A DNA stretch of 64,000 nucleotides from Candidatus Laterigemmans baculatus. Lineage in GTDB: Bacteria > Planctomycetota > Planctomycetia > Pirellulales > Pirellulaceae. The first letter of the stretch is position 1, and each line of letters starts with the position of its first letter. This document shows, piece after piece, positions 44,444 to 53,231 of the stretch. Below the pieces are notes generated by a model. That model made no database searches. It had not been told where the DNA came from and worked only from the letters and a program-made list of their open reading frames with translations. The position numbers and the translations under genes were made by a program. The stretch is from NCBI RefSeq assembly GCF_010367455.1, contig NZ_WRPR01000148.1, positions 1 through 64,000 on the forward strand. The letters run 5' to 3'.

Positions 44444-45580
44444 GTGATGCTGGCATCTAAAGCGTTGGTTTACATTCCAGACCTAAATAAACACACATGG
44501 CTTCTCATGACGAGGCGGAAGGATTCGGTATGCCTGCGTGACTATTTTCCGGCTGATGGCTCCGCGCCCAAGGAAGACAGAACCAGAAACCGCAGTGACA
44601 TAGAGCGCTTACTGAAGAATGGCGACTCGCATTACGAGTCTCTGTCCACTTTTACGGAAGTGGGATATCAGGATATAGATTTCTGGAGGGATCAGATCGA
44701 GCTCAGGAATGCGGAGCTGCATCCAGAAGAGGAAGCACCAACTCGCTTATCCCAAAGATTTGCAACAGAGTTCAAAAAAGCCTCCAGTCAGGCGAGCTGC
44801 AACGAAGCGATCCGCACCATGTTCGAAAGGTGGTCTGGTCGTTTCGAGAGAACTATCGTGAGCAAGCAAGATTTCAACCACTGGGATCGAGATTCTCCTA
44901 CGGAATACTTTTCGAATGGGCGGGGAGGCCGCACGTACGAAGATTTGTTGCGAGTGACAGGAATCGGTTGGACATCGCAACTCCTGGAGTATTCGAGGGG
45001 CAATAGTGTCTGCACCTACGTTCGCACAGGTATTGAGGAAGCAGATTTTTCTCTTCTAGCGATGGAGCTGTCGCTTGGCATTTCTTCAAGAAACAACTTG
45101 TTCAGGGAGGGGCAGCGCGACTTTATAAAGCCCGATGGTCTCGCTGTTAGAGCCGATGGGAGCATGACCGTTCTAGAGGTAAAAGGTCCTCAGGATGACC
45201 CCAGCTTGACGAACCCAGTTGTGCAGGCCACATGCGCGGCGCTTGCGGTGGTCGCGAAGAGGCACATGATCACGAGAATTGCGACGGCAGCCGACGGTGA
45301 CAGCCTGAAGCCGAGAAGGCGTCCAGTCATCGCTAATGCTCGCATCCCGTTGAGACGGCGGTCGCTGGGGATCCATGTTCTGAGTCATGCTGAAAAAGCT
45401 GGGCAGCCGCGACAACGTTGGAGCGATCAGGTGGAGGGAACATGTCGCTCCATCCTCGCCAACTTTGCGCAGCTCAAGTACATCGCATTCTCGTTTGTAT
45501 CAGCCGCTCAGGCAGAGAGTTTAGGAAACAAACTTAGGACCGACATACTTGTCACCCCAGATAGTATCTGGCAGCGATAG
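44444..45580 (+). CDS. Putative PD-(D/E)xK nuclease-like protein
   Basis: This 378-aa protein shows a restriction-nuclease-type pattern near the C-terminal third: KPDGLAVR (D231), then SMTVLEVKGPQDD with E245 and K247 (a D...ExK arrangement). The N-terminal 200 residues are unrecognised. The start is GTG 44444 or ATG 44447, immediately after the stop of the RNase J-like gene, so the pair is coupled. The next gene is a WYL regulator, a family that often controls defence operons. Nuclease activity is inferred from the motif only. Confidence 0.6.
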   Translation: MMLASKALVYIPDLNKHTWLLMTRRKDSVCLRDYFPADGSAPKEDRTRNRSDIERLLKNGDSHYESLSTFTEVGYQDIDFWRDQIELRNAELHPEEEAPTRLSQRFATEFKKASSQASCNEAIRTMFERWSGRFERTIVSKQDFNHWDRDSPTEYFSNGRGGRTYEDLLRVTGIGWTSQLLEYSRGNSVCTYVRTGIEEADFSLLAMELSLGISSRNNLFREGQRDFIKPDGLAVRADGSMTVLEVKGPQDDPSLTNPVVQATCAALAVVAKRHMITRIATAADGDSLKPRRRPVIANARIPLRRRSLGIHVLSHAEKAGQPRQRWSDQVEGTCRSILANFAQLKYIAFSFVSAAQAESLGNKLRTDILVTPDSIWQR

Positions 45581-45589
45581 GCAGAGAAG

Positions 45590-46600
45590 GTGAGCATCGT
45601 CGGAAACACCGATCGTGACCGCCGTATCCGCCAGGCGGACCGGATGGCTCGCGTCTTGAAGGTGCTGCGATTGATTTGCAGTCGTGGATGCTGGGACGCC
45701 GAGGCGATCGCTGACGAGGTCGAGGCGTCAACGCGGACGGTGATGCGCGACCTCAAGGCCCTCGAGTTCGCTGGAGTGCCGGTCTACTTTGACCGCCGCT
45801 CCGGCAGCTATCGCGTCCGCGATGGGTTCCGATTCCCAGTTCCAAACCTCACCGAGGACGAGATCATCGGCCAAGCGGTAGCGTCGTCGATTACCGAGGC
45901 AGCCGGGCTGGACGCCGCTGGAGGTGCGGCTCCGACGACTCAGAAGATTGGCGCCTCGACCTCGGAGGAGAACCGCCAACTGCTGGCGGACGCTCAGTCG
46001 ACCGTCGCAGTGCTGGGGCTGCAGTTGGCGGATCACTCAGCCCACCAGGACGTCATTCGGACCTGCCAGCGGGCGCTGCTGAAGAAAGTACAGGTAGCTG
46101 GCGGCTACCGCAGTCCTTACCAGTCAGCGACAGCACAGCTTCGGCTGAACCCGGTGAGGCTCTGTCTGGTCAAGAACGCTTGGTACCTGATCGCGGTTCC
46201 GCTGGATTGCGATGAGCCTCGGACATACCGAGTGGCGCGTTTTGAGAATCTCGCGCCGCTTGACGCACCGGCCGTGACTCCCCCCAACTTCGACCTGCAG
46301 CAGTACCTTGGGAACGCGTGGGCGGTCTATCGCGGAAGCGAATCGCACGACGTGAAGGTTCGCTTTCTGCCGGAGGCGGCCAAACTCGTGACCGAGACGC
46401 ACTGGCACCACACCCAGACGGTCGAGTGGCAACCTGATGGTAGCGTCCTCTTGGGCTTCTGCGTTGATGGCCTGGAAGAGAGCCGGAATTGGCTGATGAC
46501 CTGGGCGGGATACGTCGAAGTGATCGAACCAGAGGCACTGCGGGAAATGGTTGTCGAGCAACTACGCCGAGGCATTGAACTGAACCGCAGTAGGTGCTGA
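45590..46600 (+). CDS. WYL-domain transcriptional regulator
   Basis: This 336-aa protein has an N-terminal winged helix (WDAEAIADEVEASTRTVMRD, about 28-48, then FAGVPVYFDRRSGSYRV). A WYL domain follows (LVKNAWYLIAVP, about 190-201, then RVARFENL) and a C-terminal WCX extension (ESRNWLMTWAGYVEVIEP). WYL proteins sense ligands, often nucleic-acid-derived, and regulate DNA-damage or defence genes. It starts with GTG after AGAAGG, 9 bp downstream of the nuclease-like gene, so it probably regulates this operon. Confidence 0.9.
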   Translation: MSIVGNTDRDRRIRQADRMARVLKVLRLICSRGCWDAEAIADEVEASTRTVMRDLKALEFAGVPVYFDRRSGSYRVRDGFRFPVPNLTEDEIIGQAVASSITEAAGLDAAGGAAPTTQKIGASTSEENRQLLADAQSTVAVLGLQLADHSAHQDVIRTCQRALLKKVQVAGGYRSPYQSATAQLRLNPVRLCLVKNAWYLIAVPLDCDEPRTYRVARFENLAPLDAPAVTPPNFDLQQYLGNAWAVYRGSESHDVKVRFLPEAAKLVTETHWHHTQTVEWQPDGSVLLGFCVDGLEESRNWLMTWAGYVEVIEPEALREMVVEQLRRGIELNRSRC

Positions 46601-46630
46601 ACTCCGGACACTTCAAGAGAGACTTCAGGA

Positions 46631-46996
46631 TTGGGCAAGATCGGAATTTGGTGGGATGACGGGCAGCGATTGGTTGCCCTGACGCACCCGGCGAGTGAGA
46701 ACGCGACGCGGATTTCCGGACGCATCGACAGCAATCTGGCGCATGTCGATGAATGGCCGAGCGTGGCCAATCGCCTTGGTCGGTCCGCTCGCGAAGAGTA
46801 CTTCGTGGTGCCGCGAGGCCGTGTCGTGCTGGATGCCCGGACCGGAAGGGGCATTGTCTTCCATGGGAACGGGACGAGCCGCGACCGGCTTGCCCTGATC
46901 GCAGAACGCTTTGACTTGGCCGAGTGGCAGGCAGAGCTCGATGCTCATTATTCGGTGGGTGCCGAGATTGATCGTCTCTTCGACGAAGACGACTGA
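46631..46996 (+). CDS. Hypothetical protein, 121 aa
   Basis: A small protein starting at TTG 46631, 30 bp after the WYL gene. It has a strand-rich N-terminal half (IGIWWDDGQRLVAL, EEYFVVPRGRVVLDA, GIVFHGNGTSRDRL) and an acidic C-terminus. The family was not recognised. Its close spacing to the WYL regulator suggests it belongs to the same operon. Confidence 0.6.
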   Translation: MGKIGIWWDDGQRLVALTHPASENATRISGRIDSNLAHVDEWPSVANRLGRSAREEYFVVPRGRVVLDARTGRGIVFHGNGTSRDRLALIAERFDLAEWQAELDAHYSVGAEIDRLFDEDD

Positions 46997-47062
46997 GGAC
47001 CCCTTTCTGCCGGCTTCAGCGGAGCTTTCTCGGCAGAAATCCAGAAATTGCGGATTGAATGC

Positions 47063-48118
47063 ATGAGCTCAGAGAACCTTCCGCGGCGGCTGCTCACCAT
47101 GCGTGCCTTCAATCGGATCAACCGGGAGCTTGGTACGGCAGGCGTGACGTGTGCCCGCTGCGCGGTTGCGGTCGCAGCGGCTGTCCATCCGGATGCAATT
47201 GTGCAGCATGAGGAGTGGGATCAGCTGAATCAAAATCTCCCGAAGCCGGCACTCACGCCCGCGGATGCAGGGAAGGTCGTGGAGGAGTGGCTCGAGCACG
47301 GTCATCTCGATTGGTCGGCGTGCCTGGCCCGGCTCTACGCGTGCGATCCAGCCCAGCTGATTCGGACGCTCATCCGTGGTGCGGCGACACACGTCGACTC
47401 CGCCAAGGCTGGTAGCCAGTTGGTGGTACAGCCATGCCTGGCCGGCCGAGTGCCGGAAGCGGGCGATGCGCCCGCAGACTCTGGGCGAGCTTCGCGAGAG
47501 AAGCTGGACCGCCTTGTGGAGGTGATGACGGCAATCTGTGGTGTGCCGATCCGATGTCCCCGTGAAGCTCAAATCGATCTCACCGAGGCGGCCATCGGCT
47601 GGGCCTTGGCCACGCTCGCACTTCACAAGGACCGGGGCCGGTGCGAGGAGCATCTTTATGCCCTTGCCGATGCGGTTCACCTCGCCGAGCCGGACCAGGT
47701 AGAGGACCTTTCGAATGGTGCATGCGACCCAAGTGCACGTATCCACCACAGCTTCGCAGACGAACTGAACGACATAACCCGCGCCTCAGCCGAGATCGTC
47801 CGCCGCTACGAGCAATTCTTCCACCCACCCACTGCGGCCACAACGCTCCAGCATGTCCGCCGCAGCCAACTGGAACACATTGCCCCGTTCAGGCTGGCCC
47901 GGCTGATAGCAGGATGCGTAAAGCTCAGCCAGGCGATCGGTGATATCGGAGTACGCCCCGAAGCACTGACAAGCGTTTCTGAAAATACGAGCTTCGTCAT
48001 CAGCACCGCTGTGGAAATCCCTCTGTCCATTCTCTCTGCCATCGAGACGGAGAAGCTGACGGTAGAGCGCGGCGTACTGGTCAACCCAGCTCGTGGGACA
48101 CATCCGTGGGTGTGGTGA
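47063..48118 (+). CDS. Hypothetical protein, about 351 aa
   Basis: This soluble, mostly helical protein was not recognised. ATG 47063 was chosen over TTG 47048. Conserved-looking blocks are LTEAAIGWALATLALHKDRG (about 174-193) and YEQFFHPPTAATTLQHVRRS. A cysteine pair occurs near the N-terminus (CARC). No enzyme motif was seen. It overlaps the start of a small coiled-coil ORF by 7 bp and lies 66 bp after the 121-aa gene, in the same direction. Confidence 0.6.
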   Translation: MSSENLPRRLLTMRAFNRINRELGTAGVTCARCAVAVAAAVHPDAIVQHEEWDQLNQNLPKPALTPADAGKVVEEWLEHGHLDWSACLARLYACDPAQLIRTLIRGAATHVDSAKAGSQLVVQPCLAGRVPEAGDAPADSGRASREKLDRLVEVMTAICGVPIRCPREAQIDLTEAAIGWALATLALHKDRGRCEEHLYALADAVHLAEPDQVEDLSNGACDPSARIHHSFADELNDITRASAEIVRRYEQFFHPPTAATTLQHVRRSQLEHIAPFRLARLIAGCVKLSQAIGDIGVRPEALTSVSENTSFVISTAVEIPLSILSAIETEKLTVERGVLVNPARGTHPWVW

Positions 48119-48270
48119 CAGTACTCGCGAATCGGCTGAATACGCGACGAGCCATTCGTGAGCTAGTGCTGCCCGAACTCGCTGCAATTCAGGCGACTCT
48201 TGCGGATATTCAAGCACGGCTAGACCGGCTCGAACGGTCACTCCCGGAAGAAGGGTCAACGAGTAATTAG
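48112..48270 (+). CDS. Small coiled-coil protein, 52 aa
   Basis: GTG 48112 opens a frame overlapping the end of the 351-aa gene. Residues 20-45 form a clear heptad pattern (LPELAAIQATLADIQARLDRL), typical of a short coiled coil. There is no known family. The overlap and the regular helix favour a real gene, but its size keeps the call tentative. Confidence 0.4.
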   Translation: MVTVLANRLNTRRAIRELVLPELAAIQATLADIQARLDRLERSLPEEGSTSN

Positions 48271-48416
48271 CTCATTCCTTCCCCCAGATGGTGTCGTCTA
48301 TGCGAGTGTCCCGTGCTGAAGAGGAAGCGACTGGTCATGATGCCAAACGGCCAGCGGGATCGATCCCGCTGGCTTCAACTAGCTGTCATGATCGCTTTCG
48401 TCGGCGAACGGGTGGG

Positions 48417-49079
48417 TTAACTCAGCACCTGCAGGACAAAATCCCTGGATTTCCAGTCTGCTTGTTGTGCCTGTTTAATGTGTCTTTCGAGCACCGCGAA
48501 TATTTGCTGCTTGGCACAGAACTGCCGGAAGATCCGTTCGATGAGCGGGCGGCGGAGGGCGAGCAGTTCAGCGACGGCATTCGACGGCTCTGCACGTCCA
48601 GGAAGGGGGGCTGGGATAGGGGGCTCCATAGCCGCCGAGAAGATTGACAGCCGGGGGACGACGATCCGAGGATTGTCAAAGGGCGCGATGGCGATTAGCT
48701 CCCTCTGTTCCAAAACGCGAAGGTGCTTATTCACCATGTCCCGCGACGTCTGCAGTACGGATTCCAGGAGAGCTGTGTCACCGGCACCGGCTTCGACCAC
48801 CGCCAGTAACGTCTCGAGCTGACCATCGGTCAAACCCAGCAACGCCGAGATGAGGCCGAGTTGCGTAGCTCGTGCCAGCAATTCAGCACGGTCTTTGCGA
48901 GGCTTCCACTCGCGGGACATCCCGCATAGCGACACCCGTGTCTTCACGGCTGAATCACTGCGCTCCAGAGTCTCGGCAATTTCTTTGATGCTGTCTCCCC
49001 GCTCATACATCGCTCGCAAGGTCCCGATTTCTGATTCTGTCCATTGGGAAGGACGTGTCCTGAGCATTTGATGCCTCAA
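48417..49079 (-). CDS. Helix-turn-helix DNA-binding protein
   Basis: This 220-aa protein has an N-terminal Myb/SANT-like segment (WTESEIGTLRAMYERGDSIKEIA, then LERSDSAVKTRVSLCG, about 13-53) of the kind that reads DNA in recombinases and regulators. A second winged-helix-like region follows (LLESVLQTSRDMVNKHLRVL, then ELIAIAP, about 104-135). The C-terminal part is helical. It is probably a transcription regulator with two DNA-reading modules; its targets are unknown. It is oriented against the neighbouring unknown genes. Confidence 0.6.
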   Translation of the reverse strand: MRHQMLRTRPSQWTESEIGTLRAMYERGDSIKEIAETLERSDSAVKTRVSLCGMSREWKPRKDRAELLARATQLGLISALLGLTDGQLETLLAVVEAGAGDTALLESVLQTSRDMVNKHLRVLEQRELIAIAPFDNPRIVVPRLSIFSAAMEPPIPAPLPGRAEPSNAVAELLALRRPLIERIFRQFCAKQQIFAVLERHIKQAQQADWKSRDFVLQVLS

Positions 49080-49535
49080 TTAAAGAAGTTGATATCTCTA
49101 GAGGTGGTGGCTTCACCGCCTCCTCTTCCAGTTCTTCAACCTACGCGGCCGCCTCCGTTTCCCCAAAAATCGTCACTCGCACCTGGTCGTTTCGGCTCCG
49201 TTGTCGCTGGATCGACGGGCGGCTGGGCTAGAGCAACGGGCCTGCCCGCCGATTGCCTGCGGCCACTGGCCAAGAGTCTGGCGGTCTCGAGAAATTCATT
49301 CGGCGGCGGCTTCGGCGAATCGGCTGCAGCCCATTGTTGAAGTGGGGTGGGAGCCGAGCCGAGAACGTCACTCGCCTCGCGAATGCGGCTGGGCGCCCTA
49401 TGGGGTGGCTGCGTGCCAGAAGCTGGCAAGGCGTGGCCGGACTCCGGCTGCCTTGCTCCCAGCACGGTGGTACGCTCTAGCCGAAGTCGCGAGGGGCGTG
49501 GCTCGCGGCACGTACTACGAAGATGAGGAGGCCCG
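49080..49535. other. Intergenic stretch, no supported gene
   Basis: Only short overlapping frames on both strands were seen, with low-complexity Pro/Arg-rich translations. A site for expression of the 168-aa gene probably lies near its end. Confidence 0.4.
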
Positions 49536-50042
49536 ATGGATAGGCTGCAGCGACGAGCACTTCTTGTTCTTCAGATGGTTCACGAACTGCACAAGCAGGG
49601 CTACCAGCTACTTCGCATCGCACCCGGGATGTCGGCGTCGGGTTGCCACTGGCGGTGCGCGGTGACGCAGCGGGCGAACATCCGGCGAGACAATGGCGCG
49701 ATGCTGGCCGACTACGGTGCCCCAGCGGCCGTCCACTACACGACTGGCCAAGAGGACGCATACTTCGGCTGGACCGATGCGCAGGAGGACGACGCTCCGG
49801 AGCTGGCGAGAAAGTTTACGGAGCGGCTACCCGAGGTCGTCGATGGGGCGTTTGGCGATGACTGGGCGTACGCGGGCTGGTACGCACGGATGCTGGGCTA
49901 CGCCGAGCGGGGCATGTTCCCGGTCGCCTATGCTGACTGGTGGGAACCGCCGAACCCGCGCTTTCTGCCGCTATGGGGCCACGAGAGCGACCTGCCGATG
50001 CCACCTCCGGGCGACGCTGAGCCCGAGGAAGAGGCTCTCTAG
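49536..50042 (+). CDS. Hypothetical protein, 168 aa
   Basis: This soluble protein is rich in Trp and Tyr, with blocks MVHELHKQGYQLLRIAPGMS (14-33), DDWAYAGWYARMLGYAERG (about 107-125) and PVAYADWWEPP. It is preceded by GAGGAGG, a good ribosome-binding site. The family was not recognised. The shape recalls small proteins that accompany accessory or defence operons, but this is not evidence of function. Confidence 0.6.
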   Translation: MDRLQRRALLVLQMVHELHKQGYQLLRIAPGMSASGCHWRCAVTQRANIRRDNGAMLADYGAPAAVHYTTGQEDAYFGWTDAQEDDAPELARKFTERLPEVVDGAFGDDWAYAGWYARMLGYAERGMFPVAYADWWEPPNPRFLPLWGHESDLPMPPPGDAEPEEEAL

Positions 50043-50172
50043 AAAAATCGGTTCGACGTGTGGTTCCTCGTGGTCGCTTCCTCAGCAGGCTGGAGATTTC
50101 CCTGGCGTCCATCGTGGGGAGTGCGAATAACGCTTGCTCTGGCGGTGGGAGATTACTCCAGGACGCCCGGGC

Positions 50173-50748
50173 CTAGCTCGACGGCGTCTCTCGCGAGGAC
50201 TCGGCTGGAAAGGTCAGGTACTCGGCTGGCACGGCTTCGGTGAGCCAGACTCCGTTTGCCGACAGGTAGAACTGGTGGCCGGCCTGGTGCATTCGGGCGG
50301 CGGCCACGGTCAGGACGATTGGCTTGCCGCGACGCGAGCCGACCTTGGTGGCCGTAAGCTCGTCGGCAGAAAGGTGGACGTGGTTGCGAGACCGCTTGAG
50401 CAGGCCGTGCTTGCGGATTCCACCGAGGAAGGCTTCGACGGTCCCGTGGTAAAGAGCACCGGGCGGAGTCGCCGGTTCCAGCTTCAGGTCGACCGCCGTG
50501 ATTGAGTGCCCTTGGTTGGCTCGAATGCGAAGGCCGTCGTCGCTGAGCGAGAACCGCTTCTTGTCGTTGGTCGCGACCACCTCATGCAGGAGCTCCAGTG
50601 TGAGCGAGTGCCCGTGCTGGTTGGCCTTGTCGAGCAGCGCAGCGATCTCGAGCCAGCCCTCCGGATCGAGCTGCATCCCGATCACCTCCGGCTTGTGCCG
50701 CAGAACAAGGCTGAGGAACTTGCTGGTGGAGACGAGTGACTCGTTCAT
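50173..50748 (-). CDS. kptA: RNA 2'-phosphotransferase
   Basis: The KptA/Tpt1 family moves the internal 2'-phosphate from a ligated RNA splice junction to NAD, forming ADP-ribose cyclic phosphate. The 191-aa protein shows the family hallmarks: KFLSLVLRHKPE (10-21, catalytic R17-H18), RIRANQGHS (74-82), LYHGT (99-103) and NHVHLS (122-127). Length is normal. In bacteria such phosphates are not produced by ordinary tRNA splicing, and the enzyme is thought to serve RNA repair or NAD-dependent side reactions. No ligase gene is adjacent. Confidence 0.93.
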   Translation of the reverse strand: MNESLVSTSKFLSLVLRHKPEVIGMQLDPEGWLEIAALLDKANQHGHSLTLELLHEVVATNDKKRFSLSDDGLRIRANQGHSITAVDLKLEPATPPGALYHGTVEAFLGGIRKHGLLKRSRNHVHLSADELTATKVGSRRGKPIVLTVAAARMHQAGHQFYLSANGVWLTEAVPAEYLTFPAESSRETPSS

Positions 50749-51234
50749 AAGGTCCTGCCCGCTTCATGGGGGCTCGCGTGGTGCACTGCGCGACCTTGGG
50801 CCACTTCGTTGACGCGGTCAAGTGCTGCTTCCCCAAGCGGGGCAAAGGGTCTACAGCGACCGAACCGCCGCCTGACCGATAGCCGGCGACGCTGGTAAGC
50901 TGGTGCCGCTCCCTGCAGTTTTGTAATGCACCGTTTTCCGTCGATCCCCCGGCTCATCGCAGGCCTTCATCTATGGCATCGCTGACTGGTAAGTACTTCT
51001 CACTGGCCGACGAACCGACTACCGAGGACCGAGGACCTGGTGCCTCTCGGAGTACCGGACAAGACGGGCGTGCGAGCAGTGGCCACAGGGGATTCGAGGA
51101 AACCGCGAAAGGGCGAATGATACCTGTCGGGATCAATCGTCGAAGCGTATCGCGCCCCAAGTGACCTCTCCAGTGAGTTTCACATTGCGAGACTGGTCGT
51201 AATGTGAGAATGCCGCCCGACAGCCCCGTAACCG
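50749..51234. other. Intergenic stretch, no supported gene
   Basis: Lies between the kptA start and the end of the M28 peptidase gene. Rightward and leftward frames here have low-complexity translations and no recognised family. Confidence 0.4.
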
Positions 51235-52122
51235 CTACTTGAGCAGTCGCCGCATCGCGCCGGCTACACCCAGGGTGACCTCCGTCATGCGGGCATAGTC
51301 GAGCGTGTCGGGGGTGTCGCTTTCGAGGTGGTAATTGGGATTCCGTAGAAAGCTGGTGTCGGTCAGCATCAGGGCGGGGTAGCCCTGGTCCCAGAATGAG
51401 CTGTTGTCGCTCAGCCGGATCTCGTGGACCGTTTCCGGGAGGCAGATTGAGAACAGGGGCAGCCGGGTGCTTCGCTTGAAGCCGCGGCGGAATGCCCAGG
51501 CCAGCTTCCACGACGGCGGGTTGCCGACGGCGGCCAAGAAGTTGCCGCGGCGGGGGAAGAAGCGGTGCAAACGGCTGGGGATGGTCGCGGGGACTTGCTG
51601 GGAGCCGGGCTCGTCGCTGAAGTACCCGACCATCTCCAAGCAGAGCATGCCGGCGATCCGCTCGCCTCGCTGCCGGCATTGGCTGGCGTGATGCTGGCTC
51701 CCCATTTCCCCAAAGTTGAAGAAGGGCGGCTCCTCGCAAGCGAACGCGACGTAGCGTGCGGTCCGACGGCCATCGTGACCGCGGAGCAAACGGCTGACCT
51801 CCAGCAGGACTGCGACGGCCGATGCGTTGTCGTCGGCTCCGGGCGTCGTGCTGACCGTGTCGTAGTGGGCGCCGAGCAGGACGATTTCATCGGAGCGGCT
51901 CGTGCCCCTCTTCTCCACGATCAGGTTCGTGGCCTGCTGGCCGAGGGCGACGTAGGACTCCCGTTCGACCTCGAAGCCGATCCCTCGCCACTGATTCTCG
52001 AGGTACCCGACAGTGGCTGCGATCGTCTTGGGACGCTCGAGCGTGCGGGGACCGATCAGTCCAGCGAGGGTCTCGACGTGCTGGCGGAGATTCGCTTCGA
52101 TCGTCTCGCGGTCGACGGTCAT
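51235..52122 (-). CDS. M28-family zinc aminopeptidase
   Basis: This 295-aa protein has M28 metal-binding segments LLGAHYDTVSTTPGADDNASA (His and bridging Asp), FACEEPPFF (catalytic Glu followed by metal Glu) and later residues up to LESDTPDTLDY near the C-terminus. It removes N-terminal residues from peptides. ATG 52122 was chosen because it overlaps the stop of the ADP-ribosylglycohydrolase gene (ATGA); the frame opens further upstream inside that gene. No signal peptide is visible from this start, so it is probably cytoplasmic. Confidence 0.85.
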   Translation of the reverse strand: MTVDRETIEANLRQHVETLAGLIGPRTLERPKTIAATVGYLENQWRGIGFEVERESYVALGQQATNLIVEKRGTSRSDEIVLLGAHYDTVSTTPGADDNASAVAVLLEVSRLLRGHDGRRTARYVAFACEEPPFFNFGEMGSQHHASQCRQRGERIAGMLCLEMVGYFSDEPGSQQVPATIPSRLHRFFPRRGNFLAAVGNPPSWKLAWAFRRGFKRSTRLPLFSICLPETVHEIRLSDNSSFWDQGYPALMLTDTSFLRNPNYHLESDTPDTLDYARMTEVTLGVAGAMRRLLK

Positions 52123-53171
52123 CAGTACGGTGGAGCCAAACGTCGGAAGCCGTGAAACAAGACGACCGCGAGAAACAGCAGATTGCGGGGCAGCACCGCC
52201 AAAGGATTGATGCTGATGGCTTTCGTGGGAGCTGAGGCGCTGTGGGCTTTGGCTAACTGCTGTGCCAGGCGATTCATCCAGCGGACGCTTCGCGGCCACT
52301 CGCAGAGGCCGTCGATCCACTCCCACGGAATTCCCTGGCGACCGACTCCTGCTCCGACGATTCCACCCACAATCGCCGCGGTGGTATCCGCGTCGCCGCC
52401 GCACTCGATTACCGCGGTGACTGCGGCAGCGTAGTCGGTCGGGTGGGACAGCCAAGCGTGGATTGCGACCGGCACCGTGTGGTACGTGTACCCGGTGACT
52501 CCCTTTTCCAGGCCGAGTGACGCAGCAAAGGATCGTGTGGACTCGCCGGCGGACACGCTCTCGCTCGCCCGGCGGACCAGAGTGACCAATTCGCTAGCTT
52601 CCTCGCCGACGCATTCGGCGAGCGACTGCAGGAAGCGGTTCGGGGCTTGCATGCCCGCTCGCGAGGCCTGAGTCGCGAGCGCTACCGCGATCGCACCCGC
52701 CTCGGCCTTGGGGTCGGTGTGCGTGAGTCGCGACGAGGCCTTTACGAAGCGGAGCAGTCTATCCCTCTCATCAATCACCGCTCCGAGGATTGCGGCTCGC
52801 ATCGCTGGTCCGTTGCCGGCTGAGAAGACGCCCGCGGTTGTGGGCGAGGCGCCGAGCCAGAGTTTGATTCCGCTGCGAGCGGTCGCTTTCCCGACACCAG
52901 CCGGCAGGGCCAGGATCCACCAGCGGAGTCGCCACGCGAGCCGACGTGCGAAATCGTCCACGTCGTCGCCCGCCTCGATCAGCGACTGGGCGACCATCAG
53001 CGTGTGCTCGGTGTCGTCGGAGATCATCCCGCGGCCGAACAGGAAGCGATGCCGCGTCGGCGGCCCCAGCAAGCGTGGAGCCCGATCGCGCGCGACGCCT
53101 TCATACGGCAGCCCCAGCGCGTCACCGACCGCGGTGCCCAGGATACAGCCGGCGATTGGCTCGGTGCTCAT
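52122..53171 (-). CDS. ADP-ribosylglycohydrolase family protein
   Basis: This 349-aa protein of the ARH/DraG family removes ADP-ribose from proteins or related molecules with two magnesium ions. Motifs are GCILGTAVGDALGLPYEG (8-25), ISDDTEHTLM (about 50-59) and the late CGGDADTTAAIVGGIVGA, which supply the metal-binding Asp and Thr residues. A C-terminal hydrophobic segment (VLPRNLLFLAVVLFHG) may anchor it in the membrane. It is translationally coupled to the M28 gene. The window also encodes KptA, another enzyme of ADP-ribose chemistry, but no operon joins them. Confidence 0.9.
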   Translation of the reverse strand: MSTEPIAGCILGTAVGDALGLPYEGVARDRAPRLLGPPTRHRFLFGRGMISDDTEHTLMVAQSLIEAGDDVDDFARRLAWRLRWWILALPAGVGKATARSGIKLWLGASPTTAGVFSAGNGPAMRAAILGAVIDERDRLLRFVKASSRLTHTDPKAEAGAIAVALATQASRAGMQAPNRFLQSLAECVGEEASELVTLVRRASESVSAGESTRSFAASLGLEKGVTGYTYHTVPVAIHAWLSHPTDYAAAVTAVIECGGDADTTAAIVGGIVGAGVGRQGIPWEWIDGLCEWPRSVRWMNRLAQQLAKAHSASAPTKAISINPLAVLPRNLLFLAVVLFHGFRRLAPPY

Positions 53172-53231
53172 CTCGCCTCCGTCGTCTCATCGATTGAAGC
53201 TGCAGTGCGATCTATTTCACCGGCTCCGGGC

